DNA of 64,000 nt, taken from positions 5,436,001 to 5,500,000 of the forward strand of contig NC_080422.1 of the NCBI RefSeq assembly GCF_029873635.1, written 5' to 3'. Shown in pieces: positions 11,612 through 22,292 of the stretch. How positions within the stretch are numbered: the stretch's first letter is position 1; the number at the start of each line of letters is the position of its first letter. The DNA is from Malania oleifera. Its lineage: Eukaryota; Streptophyta; Magnoliopsida; Santalales; Ximeniaceae. Made by a program: the position numbers and the translations under genes. The notes beneath the pieces were generated by a model. That model did not search any database, was not told where the DNA came from, and worked only from the letters and a program-made list of their open reading frames with translations.

Positions 11612-12632
11612 ATTTGTGCCAAGCAGCTCATCGTGGGGCATTCATGTCGAGCCGTTGAGCTGCTCTTCATGGGGCATTCTTGCCGAGCTGCCGAGCTGCT
11701 CTTCATGGGCATTCTTGACGAGCTGCTTTTCATGGACAATCTTGTTGAGCTGCTCTACATTGGCATTCTTGCCAAGCTGCTTTACATTGGCATTCTTGCT
11801 AAGATGCTCTACATGGGCATTTTTGCCGAGCTGCTCTACATGGGCATTCTTGTCAAGCTACTCTACATGGGCATTCTTGCCGAGTAGCTCTTCATGCGCA
11901 TTCTTGCCGAGCCACTCTTCATGGGCATTCTTGCCTAGTTGCCAAGCTGCTTTTCATGGGTATTCTTGGTGAGCTTTCGAGGTGCTCTTCATGGGCATTC
12001 TTACCGAGCTGCTGAGCCGCACTTCATTTGGAATTCTTGCCGAGCTGCTGAGCTGCTCTTCATGGGCATTCTTTTCGAGCTGCTCTTCGTGAGCATTCTT
12101 TCCAAGCTACTATTCATGGGCATTCTTACCGAGCTACTCTTTGTGGGCATTCTTGCCGAGTAGCTCTTCACAGGCATTTTTGCTGAGCTGCTCTACATTG
12201 GCATTATTGTTAAGCTGCTCTACATGGGCATTCTTACTAAGCTGCTCTACATGAGCATTCTTGCTGAGCCACTCTTCATGCGCATTCTTGCTGAGTTGTT
12301 CTTCATGAACATTCTTGTCGAGTTGCTTTACATGGGCATTCTTGTCGAGCTGCTCTTCATGGGCATTCTTTCTAAGTTGCTCTACATTGGCATTCTTGTT
12401 GAGGTACTATACATGGACTTTCTTGCTAAGCTGCTCTACATGGGCATTCTTGCCAAGCCGCTCTTTATGCGTATTCTTGTTGAGCCTCTCTTCATGGGCA
12501 TTCTTGCCGAGCTGCTCTATCTAGGCATTCTTAACGAGCTGCTCTTCTGGTGACATTTTTGCCGAACTGCCCTTAGTGGGGCATTTTTGCCAAACTGTCG
12601 TTCGTGGGGAATTTTTGCCGAACAGCTCTTTT
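11612..12632. repeat. Minisatellite, ~27-bp unit
   Basis: About 35 degenerate copies follow the pattern gagctgctctacatgggc plus attcttgcc. A few units are 30 bp because of inserted gccgagctg triplets. Because 27 is a multiple of three, several frames stay open and give repeated ELLYMGILA-like peptides; these are probably not proteins. The array lies in the 3' untranslated part of the Tat derivative, next to the 74-bp array. Confidence 0.85.
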
Positions 12633-13505
12633 GGCCTCACGAGTGTTGCTCGTCAATTAGGCCGATTTTTCCTGATGAACTGTGCTCATTTGTTGGGGAG
12701 TCTTCTGGTCTTACGATCGTTGCTCGTTAGTTGGGCCGATTTTGCCTAATGAGCTGTGCTCATTTGTTGGGCAGTCTTCTGGCCTCACGATCGTTGTTCG
12801 TCAGTTGGGCCAATTTTGCCTAATGAGTTGTGCTCATTTATGGGCAGTTTTCTAGCTTCATAAGCGTTGCTCGTCAGTTAGGCTGATTTTTCCTAATGAG
12901 CTGTGCTCATTTATTGGGAAGTCTTCTGGCCTCATGAGTGTTGCTTGTCAGTTAGGCTGATTTTTCCTAATGAGTCGTGCTCATTTATAGGGTAGTCTTT
13001 TGGCCTCACGAGCGTTGCTTGTCAGTTGGGCCGATTTTTCCTAATGTGCTGTGCTCATTTGTTGGGCAGTCTTCTAGTCTCACAACTGTTGCTCATTAGT
13101 TGAGCCGGTTTTGCCTAATGAGCTATATTCATTTGTTGGGCAGTCTTCTGGTCTCACAAGCTTTGCTCGTCAGTTGGGCCGATTTTGCCTAATGAGCTGT
13201 GCTCATTTGTTGGGCAGTCTTCTGGCCTCATGAGCATTGCTCGTCAGTTGGGCCATTTTTTCTAATGAGCTATGCTCATTTATTGGGCAGTCTTCTGGTC
13301 TCACGAGTGTTGCTCGTCAATTAGGCCGATTTTGCCTAATTAACCGTGCTCATTTGTGGGGCAGTATTTTGGTCTCACGAGCATTGCTAGTTAGTTGAGC
13401 CGATTTTGCCTAATGAGTTGTGCTCATTTGTTGGACAGTCTTCTAGCCTCACGAGCATTGCTCGTCAATTGGGCTGATTTTCTTTTACTTAATGAGTTGT
13501 GCTCA
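12633..13505. repeat. Minisatellite, ~74-bp unit
   Basis: About 11-12 copies contain cacgagcgttgctcgtcagt and cctaatgagctgtgctcatt, ending in 'gggcagtcttct'. The spacing of the tcttct landmark is 74 bp (12701 to 12775) and then 73 bp. Each unit contains the inverted pair cgagc/gctcg and the near-palindrome atgagctgtgctcat, so the repeat can form hairpins. Its sequence is unrelated to the adjacent 27-bp array. Confidence 0.85.
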
Positions 13506-13517
13506 TCTTTTGTGCTA

Positions 13518-13613
13518 AAATCGAGTAGCGTGACAGAGAATGCACTTATATATATGTACGCAAAGTTTGATAATTTAATAGAGGCCCACAAAATGTTAAA
13601 AAAAAAAAAAAAA
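13518..13613 (+). pseudogene. Fragment of a pentatricopeptide-repeat (PPR) gene followed by oligo(A)
   Basis: The + frame reads TENALIYMYAKFDNLIEAHK, the signature of a plant PPR motif (NALIDMYAKCG..EEA pattern). PPR proteins bind organellar RNA, and each repeat is a pair of helices of about 35 residues. Only about 27 residues survive. A 15-A run (13599-13613) interrupts the motif where F-x-E-M would be expected. It lies between the minisatellites and gag, antisense to the host element. This is a captured or retroposed gene scrap with no function expected. Confidence 0.7.
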
Positions 13614-13869
13614 GACTAACAAAAGTGCAATTTTATGAAACAATCTCCTTTCTAGGCATGCTAAATTGGGTCAGAGCCCTCTAGGGCATTGGTTCGCGAG
13701 ACATTTAGGGAAGTGTTGGGCTAGAACTCACTTGTATGTCCTAATCCCCTAAGGTTCCTCTGCTGCTTGCTACTCTTTTGCTACTTTCCTGTTTTAGAGG
13801 CCTCCCCTGTATCCCTCGAGCTCTTTCTTTTCAAATCACCTCGGTCTCTCCTTGTGTCCATTACTTCTT

Positions 13870-14823
13870 CTAGATTGATATACTTTGTGCTTGTGCCATT
13901 AGTTCCCCCATGTCGGCTGGAGACCTTTTCCCTTGGGAGTACAAGAAGTCCCTAGGCTGGAGGGTCGTGGTTAGGGTTGCCAATACTACCCCATGATCCA
14001 AGTTTCGAATCTCTAAGGTAGCAGCGACAAAGTAATGTATGAATTTTTTCAACGTTTCCCTTTCTCCTTGGACCAGGTTCAACAGATGAGCTGAGGTCTT
14101 TGCCATCCTGCAGCGGCCAATGAAGTGTCCGAAAAATTGTTGTTCCATCTCAGAGAAGGATTTGATGGATTCGGGTTTTAGGGTTCGGTACCATGCCCTG
14201 GTATTCCCTTTAAGGGTGGCAGCAAACGTACAACACATGATAGCATCTGGTGCGCCTTGCAATTGCATTAACACCTTAAAGGTATTCAGGTGATTAACCG
14301 GGTCGGTCGAGCCTTCATACCTTTCTAAGGTAGGCATTTTGAACTTACTTGGCAATAGGACCTCCATCACTTCTTTGATGAAGGGTAGATCTGAAGACTT
14401 CAGCGAGGTCTCCCTACAGGACGGGTTGGAACGAGCCTCCTTCATCATCTTTTCAATTTGATCAATCTTCTTGATCTTCTCCTCCAGTTCGTTCGATCAT
14501 TTTTCATTGACTCCCACGCTGTTTATGTCCTCCACCTTCTTTGTGGGGTAGGTTTTTCCATTACTCTCATTCGAGTCTTCCGCTTTCTCCTGTGAGTCAG
14601 GATCAACCAATTGCCGGCGGGGGGCAAGTTCTCTATGATTCATTTGTTGTAAGAGCATGTTGAACATATCCTCCATCTTCTTCTGGGAGGCTTTCATTCT
14701 CTTTTGGAAGATAAGGAATTTCTCCCTTGTCTCTCCCGAATGGTCTTCGGGTGCAGAATGAACGGACTAGGGTGATTGATCACCCGCAGTAGGGTCGGAC
14801 CTAGAATTGGTGGTTATTGTCAT
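13870..14823 (-). pseudogene. Tat-lineage gypsy gag remnant
   Basis: The minus frame from Met at 14823 runs through two stops to 13870. The first ~110 codons are charged and carry MKASQKKMEDMFNMLLQQMN and a stretch of Asp, Glu and Asn. The core (14448-13870, 192 residues) has LPSKFKMPTLERYEGSTDPV, HLNTFKVLMQLQGAPD, CTFAATLKGNTRAWYRTL and QFFGHFIGR, matching the Retrotrans_gag capsid domain of Tat/Ogre elements. Gag would form the cytoplasmic virus-like particle. The zinc knuckle and everything downstream are missing; the sequence passes straight into non-coding DNA. Confidence 0.85.
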
Positions 14824-14870
14824 GATGCAGGGATCGAGGATCGAAAATTTAAAACCTCTCAGAAGCATTC

Positions 14871-14929
14871 CCACTTGAGCTGGTCCAGCTGGGCGAAGTT
14901 TCGTCAAGTTGTTAATTTGTATTAGTTTT
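14871..14929. repeat. Second copy of the SINE head and flank (10600-10661)
   Basis: CCACTTGAGCTGGTCC (the SINE 5' end, reversed) is followed by diverged ggcgaa...tttc, then caagttgtta and tttgtattagtttt. The order matches 10600-10661. The two copies bracket the 4.2-kb Tat derivative. They are too long and too diverged for a simple 5-bp TSD. Confidence 0.75.
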
Positions 14930-15614
14930 ATAAATATTAACCAATAAGTTGTTAGTTTTTAGTTTTCAATTTATTTTTTTCTAATCAGATTTTATTTTTA
15001 ATTTTCGTTTTCATAATTTTTTACATAGAAACCAAACGACCCATTGTTTTTTCTTATCAAATTGTATTAAAGCGGATCTATATATTCGCATGTCAAATAA
15101 GAACGGCTCAAGGATATCTTTCATGCAAATGAGGTTGTGGTCCAATGCCATCCAAAATTTCTTAGATCTCAAAATTTTAAATTATTATTATTTTTATTAT
15201 AGGAGCCCTCCTATGGAAGAAAACAAATTAAGGAAGCTGCATACAAGGTTCCTTTTCCTAGCTCAATTATGAGAACCGCAGAAGAGCCCATCAATCCTCC
15301 TCTGGTCTAAATTGTTTTTATTATCTTTTTCAAAAGGTACGTTCCAAAAAAATTTTAGTGCATGCAACAATGAATTGGGATAAAATTTATTATGTATATT
15401 AATTTTGGTGAACTGTTATGATAATATTTTCGGTCCTTTAAGAGACTAGCCAATGGTTAAAATTTGTAATTTTCATGTTGAAATATTTTGATTCGAATCT
15501 TAATGGGGAAGAAAAAAATATGGAATAAAAAGATGAATAATCTCATTTTCTATAGCTCAAACCGATAGGATCTTCAATGGAGTAAAGAAATTTATGTCGA
15601 CATACATTTTCTTA
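14930..15614. other. Low-copy DNA around an exon-like segment
   Basis: Apart from the exon-like piece at 15203-15310, this is AT-rich DNA with no recognised element. Position 15090-15202 contains short open frames of no known family. Confidence 0.5.
15203..15310 (+). other. Exon-like segment with splice-acceptor context
   Basis: A T-rich tract ending in tttttattatag precedes a 36-codon open frame beginning EPSYGRKQIKEAAYKVP and ending NPPLV, TAA 15308-15310. Base composition is clearly richer in G and C than its surroundings, and the codons look ordinary. I cannot name the family. It could be the last exon of a decayed host gene or a gene fragment; chance is also possible. No matching upstream exon was found with confidence. 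Confidence 0.35.
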
Positions 15615-15907
15615 GGTTCTGTTTGGAACTTGAAAAAGTTTTAGGAAAAAAAAAGTGAAGGAATCCATTTTCTCATATTTAGTTATTAAAGAAAGAAAAA
15701 AAAGAAAGTTAAAAATATATCAAATCAATGAATAAAAATATGATTTTACACACCATACATTTGCATTTTTCTTATTTTTTCAACATATTACAACAAATTT
15801 TTATTTTTAGTAGTATTTGGAAGAGAGATAAAATATAGTGAAAATGAGTTTCCTTATTTTCTTTTTCTTACACTTTTCCAACTAAAATTCTAGATCCAAA
15901 CAAGCCC
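15615..15907. mobile_element. Tourist-like (PIF/Harbinger) MITE
   Basis: The terminal inverted repeats are GGTTCTGTTTGG and CCAAACAAGCCC (10 of 12 pairing), flanked by TTA on both sides (15612-15614 and 15908-15910), the TSD of PIF/Harbinger elements. The 293-bp interior is AT-rich and non-coding, so it would depend on a transposase elsewhere. Confidence 0.75.
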
Positions 15908-16384
15908 TTAAAGTGACTGTGCTTGTTACTAAAATGTGAAAGTGGACTTGTACTTCATGGATTAAGTTAGTTATTCTATTATTAACTAAAATATATTCTA
16001 GTCTATATTCTTTTAATTAGTGCAACTAAGAACTTGTACTTGTCGATTTCATGTAATTATAGCTATCATTTTAATTAAATCAAATGATATTAATTAACAA
16101 ATCTAGAACGAAAATTTGAAATTTGTAGCTTAAAGAAATAAAGTAATATATTAGATTCTATTTCACCCAATTTATCATTGAGGTAGTTGTTTGGAATTTA
16201 GTTTTTGGAAAAAAAAATGCACAATCGATGTATTTGAAAGTATGGATTCCTGACCTTAGATTTGAATTTGGATGGATTTGGACAAATTTCAATACAAATT
16301 TATATTACATTTTATCTTAATCTAATACAATTCTAAATCTGTGGTCTCTCCAAACATAAAGAATAAGTTTTAGTTGTGATATAA
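15908..16384. other. AT-rich low-copy DNA
   Basis: No gene or element border was recognised. A weak 'gtttggaat...ctccaaac' pair (16190-16350) is not convincing as a MITE. Confidence 0.5.
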
Positions 16385-16429
16385 TTATGGCTTTGTTTTG
16401 TTGTACACAATTGGTGCTCTAATACCAAT
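16385..16429 (-). other. Second PBS region, beyond the Tork 3' LTR
   Basis: Minus strand: TTGGTATTAGAGC directly after the LTR end CCAACA, followed by accaattgtgtacaa. The same order follows the 5' LTR at 35962-35930. The PBS matches the initiator-Met tRNA type (TGGTATCAGAGC) with one difference. A 3' LTR should not be followed by a PBS. Confidence 0.75.
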
Positions 16430-17002
16430 TGTTGGTGCCGAGTGTGCACAGTGGAAGACATCACACAAACTAACTAAACAATCAATGGAACAAGCAAGGC
16501 AAGCACTCAACAATGAACTATATTAAACAAACAATCACTCAATAATGAGAATAAGCGAACGCAACAATCAAAGACAAAAGAATTTATGTGGTTCGGCAAT
16601 TTACCTACGTCCACAGGAGCAGTGATTGTTTTTCACTATATCAATGAAGCTTACACCAAGCTTATTGAACTAGAGTTAAATAATAATGATTGAATAATAA
16701 TCCTATGCGTACATAAGAAATCTAGTAAATCTAAAACACTTCTATAGTGACCCCTCAGAGGAAAATCCTCCAAAAACTCTTAATCTACTGATATCCGAAT
16801 CGAAAATTCGTGACATTTGCCAGCGTAGCCGTCAATGGTTTGAAGTCGAGAAGAATTTCCTATAGCATTGCCTGAAATCGTCGATGGTTACACCCAAACC
16901 GTTGACGGTTTACCTCTTGCATCCTTCTGTCTTTGTTCCTCGTTTCACCATGCTTTTCTCGGTGCATGCGTTCCACTCAAAATATGAGCCATATCCCCAA
17001 CA
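16430..17002 (-). mobile_element. Tork copia 3' LTR
   Basis: The 573-bp LTR runs TGTTGGGGATATGG...GGCACCAACA on the minus strand. It is preceded by PPT context CAAGGTCGAGCT (17003-17014) and followed by a PBS (16385-16429). It contains the copia LTR motif GGACGTAGGTAAATTGCCGA on the minus strand and GTCGA-type motifs near 16815-16915. It pairs with 35963-36555. Confidence 0.85.
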
Positions 17003-17052
17003 AGCTCGACCTTGACAAATATTCACCGCTTAGGAGAAATTTGAAAGCATAA

Positions 17053-19205
17053 TGACTCGTTCTGAGTTGTGCTTCCAAGTGCAGAAGTGTCAAGTTGTAT
17101 CAAGGATGAGTCCAGGATCGTATTCCACAGGGACCACTGAGTATCAAAGTATTTGCGAAAGTTTAGTGAAATCCTGTTGCTGAAAAAATGGGGTTTGAAA
17201 ATATTTTTGGTCTTTTATGATTTTAAAAACAGTAAACAAAGAGAGAGAAACTTAAGTAAACTATCAAAATGAAACTAAAATTTTATCAATTTTCAAAAAA
17301 TGTAAATCTAATAACGCAACCAAAACTAAACAGATTAACTGAAACAGTTTTACCAAACACTCGGGTTACGGGTCAAAGTCTACTTGCTTCCATCGTTTAC
17401 TAATTCTCTAGGCCTTACTCCTCTTCTCGTTAATCCAATCAAGGCATTAATAAGATGAAATTTTATTACTAAGCTCGAGTAAATATGCCACATCCAAACG
17501 GAAGAAAATATAAACTCTCATTAAGCATCAACCGAATGTCGTGTAAATTAGTTGATGAAAATCCTAGATTAAATCAAGGTTTTGATGTGCCTAACGTCAA
17601 CAACAAAACAAGAAATAAGAGCTAGCGATTTATCAACGATGCCTTAAATTTTTGGTTTTAACCAAATAAAAGTTTAACAATATTATCATAGGATAACTAA
17701 TAAACCATGGAACGCAAACGACATCGACCCACGCCCTGAGTTACCGAACTTAGCCACTCATGCTTGCAATAAAAAAAAACAAGTATGGAAATCCTAGTCT
17801 ACTTAAGGAAATACCTAAACATGCATTATTAAAGATGGCAACTACAAATAAGGAGTTAAAACATGCAATGGAAACTCAATCAAACACACACACTCACACT
17901 AAAAAAATCAAACCTTTAATATGGATCAACAATTCAAACCAAGAATTCGAACAAAAATGCAAACACATCAAAAATCTAAACTTTGAATGATACCGAAAAA
18001 ATAAAAATACGAACTTTGACGAAACTGACTCTAACTAAATTAATTAAATAACTTGGAACATTAAACTAATCTACGAAACAATATTTAACCGAAAGAGAAT
18101 AAAAAAAAAAACAATTAAACTTCTATAATAATAAAACACCCTAAATAATATTCGAAATCTAAAAATTCCAATAAACTCAAACAAAAAGTTAACAATATTT
18201 AACTGTTTAATTAGTAGTAATAAAAGTAAGAGTAAAGAATAAAAAAAGAGTGCAGAATTCACGGCAGTTTCAGGATTGGTCTGCTGCTTTGGTGGTCTTC
18301 AATGGCAGAGATGGGCTGTAGGGGCTGGATTGTTGGTGGCCGAAGCAGAGAAGCTCGGCTGGTTGTGCTCTATTCTATTGGTGCTGGTCCTCCACAACAC
18401 TGCTGCTATTTTCTGGTGTTGCTTTCAGCTGCTCTTCTCCAAGCTGCTGCACAGCAGCTCTGGTGTTGGCAGAGGAGAGTTGGCTCGACTGTTGCTACTG
18501 CTGGAGGTGCAGGCAGAGGGGTTGCTGCTAGTGGAGATGGTGTAGGGGCTGGTGTGACGAAAAAAAAAAAGGAGAAGGAAAAGAGGGAAAGAGAACAAAG
18601 AAGAGAGATCAGAGAAGGAGAGATAGGAGCAGGAAGGAGAGGCCAGCGGGAAAGAAAGAAAAGACAAGAAAAAAAACTAACTAAGAGAGGAAGAAGAAGA
18701 TGATGAAGATGAAGAGAATGAAGAAGGCTGCGCTCGGGTTCCTTTTAAAATAAAATTGTAGTGCCCTACCCGGATTAGCCAACTCGAACCGACCATGCAT
18801 GGCCGGGTCACATCAAATTCCCTTTCATATATATATTTTTTTATTTTTCATTTTATTTGCTCTCTGTTCATCGCAAATCTGACTCTTCTAGAGCCCGTTT
18901 CTCGCAAAACTCAAAACATGAAAGTTGTAGATAATCCTTTCCTATTTCTCTAGAAATTTGAATCGTCTAGATCGGAGCTCTGATAGAAGAGTTATGCATG
19001 AAATACGAACAGGTGTTGGTTTTGGTTCCCGGAAATTTTCTTTCGATAAAATATTACCAAAAATTCATAAATTGCACAATAAAACTCAAGAATGATAATT
19101 TTGGCACTTTATTAAAATATTGGACAATTTTGGACATTTAATTAAAAATATAAATCGTAAAGCCCGGGTTAAGACGTTCAATTACGCAGTTTCGACGCGT
19201 AATCA
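17053..19205 (-). mobile_element. 3' LTR of Athila element 17053-24566
   Basis: Minus-strand ends are TGATTACGCG and GAACGAGTCA. The length is 2,153 bp. Open frames inside it (at 17760-17990 and 18276-18703) recur in the other LTR copy only because the LTRs are repeats; they match no known protein. Confidence 0.9.
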
Positions 19206-19222
19206 CACCCCCCAACTAACGT
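19206..19222 (-). other. Athila polypurine tract
   Basis: Minus strand: GTTAGTTGGGGGGTG directly before LTR start TGATTACGCG. It is the primer site for plus-strand DNA. Confidence 0.8.
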
Positions 19223-20984
19223 TTTGCTAGTCTCTAGCAAATGACGTGAATGAATCTTAGGATGGTCTCTACAACTACATACTCCAGTAATCATGAAATC
19301 AATGCACATGCGACATAATTATACCACTTCACATACAAGAACATAACTGAATTTCACACAAGCTTGTTCATATTCAATGCACACGACTCCAAAGCACGTC
19401 ACTCATGCAAGTTTCATCGTTTATATGTGATTTGAGAGCAATATACTCACATGAAGTTAATCAGAGACACATTCAGAGTTAATGCAATCATATAAGTTTG
19501 AGTATAAATAGGTAAACTCTCGAGGTGTGTGTGATGTGTGTGACTCAGTACACCTAGGATGCCAGTGGATACCTACAGAACGGTCGCTTTGACTCGGCCT
19601 AACTGGTATACCCTTAAGAACACTCAAAGAAAATGGGTTCACTCATCATATGTGAGGAGGAGTGTTGCGATCAAACATCCCACATATTAAAAGGAACAAC
19701 GCTAAGTATATGGAGTGGACTAGTCTGGAAAGGATCTAGCCTATCTATGAGGTGTCGGGTCTTTCACCCTAGCATCTTCTCTCCTACTCGCCACATCCAA
19801 CTGAGACCACCCTAGATCAACTTATTCACAAACTTGTCGTGAACACATCTGAGGCATTAACTGGTTGAAGAATCTTCGTATGTAGAGAACATGTGTTGTG
19901 TCCTTGACTTTTTGTGATATTTCTGTCGAGCAGACATTAGCATTTCATTTCACGTGCATTTTTATTTCTTATCCTTTCTTCTACTCATTTTTCATTTTCT
20001 ATCTTTTCTTGATCAATTAGGACAATCATAACATTTCTTTTGTAATCTTCAAACAATCAATGGGAATTGAGCTCGAATAGTGGTCTATGAACTAAGTCTA
20101 TCTCAATGGGTGGCTCAGCTTTCACATCTTGAGTAGGTTACAAGACTTAGGTTTCTATCTCCCCACTAGAAGTCACCTCTAGGCTAGCAAATCAAAAACA
20201 AAGACTAGTGTACAAGGAATCATCCAGAAAAAAGAGAATTGAGTTACATGAACTCTGATTTGATATTAACGCTCAAAATGACGATAATAGCTCAAGAATA
20301 TCTCACAAGGTGTCATAGTCTCCACAGGTGTTCTCTCAGTGCTCACAAGAAACCCTAAGTGCATTGAATCACGTAACTGTGTTTATTTAGCCTCGTGAGA
20401 TGCATGTAGATACAGGAAATTATATAGTCAAATTAACACGAATGTACTACCAATCAATTATTCATGGAGTCATAAAATCATATACAGAGAAACTACGCAT
20501 AAATGACTCAAGTGTGTAGTTCTTAGGTTATATGCAGGTATGTGAAGGGTACGAGTCAATGTTAAAAATGGGATAATACAGTGTAAATCTTCAATGCTCC
20601 TCTTTCTTTCTCCCTTTTTTTTTTATTTTTGAATTTTTTTTTTTTCAATATAACACCATTTTCCCAAGGCAAACCACATATGTTTAAAGCACGCAAACCA
20701 CAGGGTAAATTCTCTTCCACCCCCCAACTAGAATGTAGCATTGTCCCCAATGATGCAGGAGAATTGAAAGAATTTACCCAAGAGAGTATTTAAACGTAAA
20801 GCAAAACAATTCTAAAAATATAAATGAGAAAAAGAAGAAGTACCTGAACCGCTTTGAAAAGAATATAACGCTAGAGAATAAGAAATAACAACTACAGAAC
20901 AAAGGAGAACAATGAGAAAAATAAAAATGTAAATGAGAAAAAAAACACAAAAAGGGAAAAGAAAAGAGAAGAAAATGAATTATA
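19223..20984 (-). other. Athila 3' non-coding region between integrase and PPT
   Basis: About 1.76 kb has no long open frame. Blocks such as gaggaggagtgt, atcaaacatcccacata, tcacatcttgagtaggctac-like text and tctatctccccactaga recur in the same order at 39673-41300 and 44010-45660. In classical Athila elements an env-like frame lies here; I see none. Confidence 0.7.
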
Positions 20985-22244
20985 CTAAGTGGGATCAAGC
21001 AAATGTAGAGTAGATTCTTCAGGTGCAAAGTTAGAAATAAAAGGCTTGAGCCTTTGACCATTAACCTTAAAAATATTACCATTTTGAGGATTCAAAATCT
21101 CTACAGCACCATAAGGAAAAACAGTCTTCACCACAAAAGGTCCACTCCACCGAGACCTTAACTTACCAGGAAACAAGTGTAGGCGAGAGTTGTACAATAG
21201 CACCTGTTGGTCGGGCTCAAAAGTCTTACGCTGAATGTGTTTATCATGAAAGTTCTTCATTCTTTCCTTGGACAATTTAGAATTATTGTAGGCATCCATC
21301 CTCAGCTCGTCCAATTCAGATAACTGCAATTTTCTCACACAACCAGCATCATCAATGTTAAAATTGCATTGTTTAATTGCCCAATACGCCTTATGTTCCA
21401 ACTCTACAGGAAAATGGCAAGCCTTACCATACACTAATCTATATGGAGACATGCCTAAAATGGTTTTAAAAGCTGTTCTATAGGCCCACAAGCTATCAGA
21501 CAATCTCAAAGACCAATCCTTCTTATCTGGGTTAACAATTTGCTCAAGGATGTGTTTAATTTCCCTATTTGCTAATTTAGCTTGCCCGTTGGTTTGAGGA
21601 TGGTAGGCAGTAGAGATTTTGTGATGGATACCATACTTCTTCAATAAGGCTGAAACATGTTTGTTGCAAAAGTGCGTGCCTTGATCACTGATTATGGCTT
21701 TAGGCATGCCAAACCTTGCAAAAATGTTTTCTTTCAAAAATTTTATAACCACTTGATGGTCATTAGTTCTGCAAGGGACTGCCTCAACCCACTTGGAAAC
21801 ATAATCAACGGCAAGCAAAATGTATAAATAGCCAAAAGAAGAAGGAAATGGTCCCATGAAATCTATACCCCAACAATCAAAAATTTCAATCACTAGTATA
21901 GGTTGCAAAGACATCATGTTTCTCCTAGTGATTCTCCCTAATTTTTGACAAGGTTCACAAGCTTTACAGAAACTCAAAGCATCCTTAAACATACTTGGCC
22001 AATAAAACCCACTTTGAAGAACTTTAGCCACTGTTTTGTGGGCAGAAAAATGCCCACCACAAGCTTCTGTGTGGCAAAAATTTAAAACACTAGAAATTTC
22101 ATTGTTAAGCACACACTTTCTAATGATCTGATCTGAACAATATTTAAAGAGATAAGGATCATCGTAAAAGAAATTCTTAGCTTCAGCCTTCAACCTTCTT
22201 ATGTCTTGAGCATTCCAACGAGGTGGAGTTTTCCCTATAACCAA
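20985..22244 (-). pseudogene. Athila integrase (part of pol), catalytic Glu replaced by Lys
   Basis: The 419-residue minus frame carries an H-H-C-C zinc-binding region ([10 protein letters not shown], then CKACEPCQK), the core with the first Asp in GIDFMGPFP and the second in IISDQGTHF, and the Athila signatures [20 protein letters not shown], and RSRWSGPF in the C-terminal domain. The third acid, expected 35 residues after the second Asp in the NGQAE context, is Lys (NGQAK), so strand transfer should be dead. One in-frame stop (22293-22295) separates it from the RNase H part; there is no frameshift. The integrase would insert the element's DNA into the chromosome. Confidence 0.93.
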
Positions 22245-22292
22245 GAAATTTACAATATCAGCATACCATGGTAAATATTCAATGGCAAATAA

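Larger units (their letters stand above)
10662..14870 (-). mobile_element. Deleted Tat-lineage gypsy element, minus strand
   Basis: Reading the minus strand from the right: gag (14823-13870), then a fragment of a PPR gene, two minisatellites, a PPT and a 3' LTR (11079-10662). Protease, RT, RNase H, integrase, PBS and the 5' LTR are absent. Tandem repeats in the 3' untranslated region are typical of the Tat lineage (Ogre, Retand), and the gag sequence agrees. The right border coincides with the start of a second copy of the left flank at 14871. It may be a non-autonomous derivative or a deletion product. Confidence 0.75.

Noticed and set aside
11586..12553. Several + strand open frames of 69-128 codons with ELLYMGIL-like repeats
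   Set aside because: The frames are kept open only because the minisatellite unit is 27 bp; frames overlap and no start context or domain supports a protein.
11612..13505. Possible CRISPR-like array of regular repeats
   Set aside because: The units are contiguous, without unique spacers, and the DNA is plant nuclear; these are minisatellites.
16184..16358. A possible second MITE (gtttggaat ... ctccaaac)
   Set aside because: Termini pair over too few bases and no matching TSD is present.
18276..18703. Gly/Leu/Val-rich open frames repeated at 23670-24018
   Set aside because: Both copies are in the two LTRs of one Athila element; similarity is due to LTR duplication, not to a gene family.
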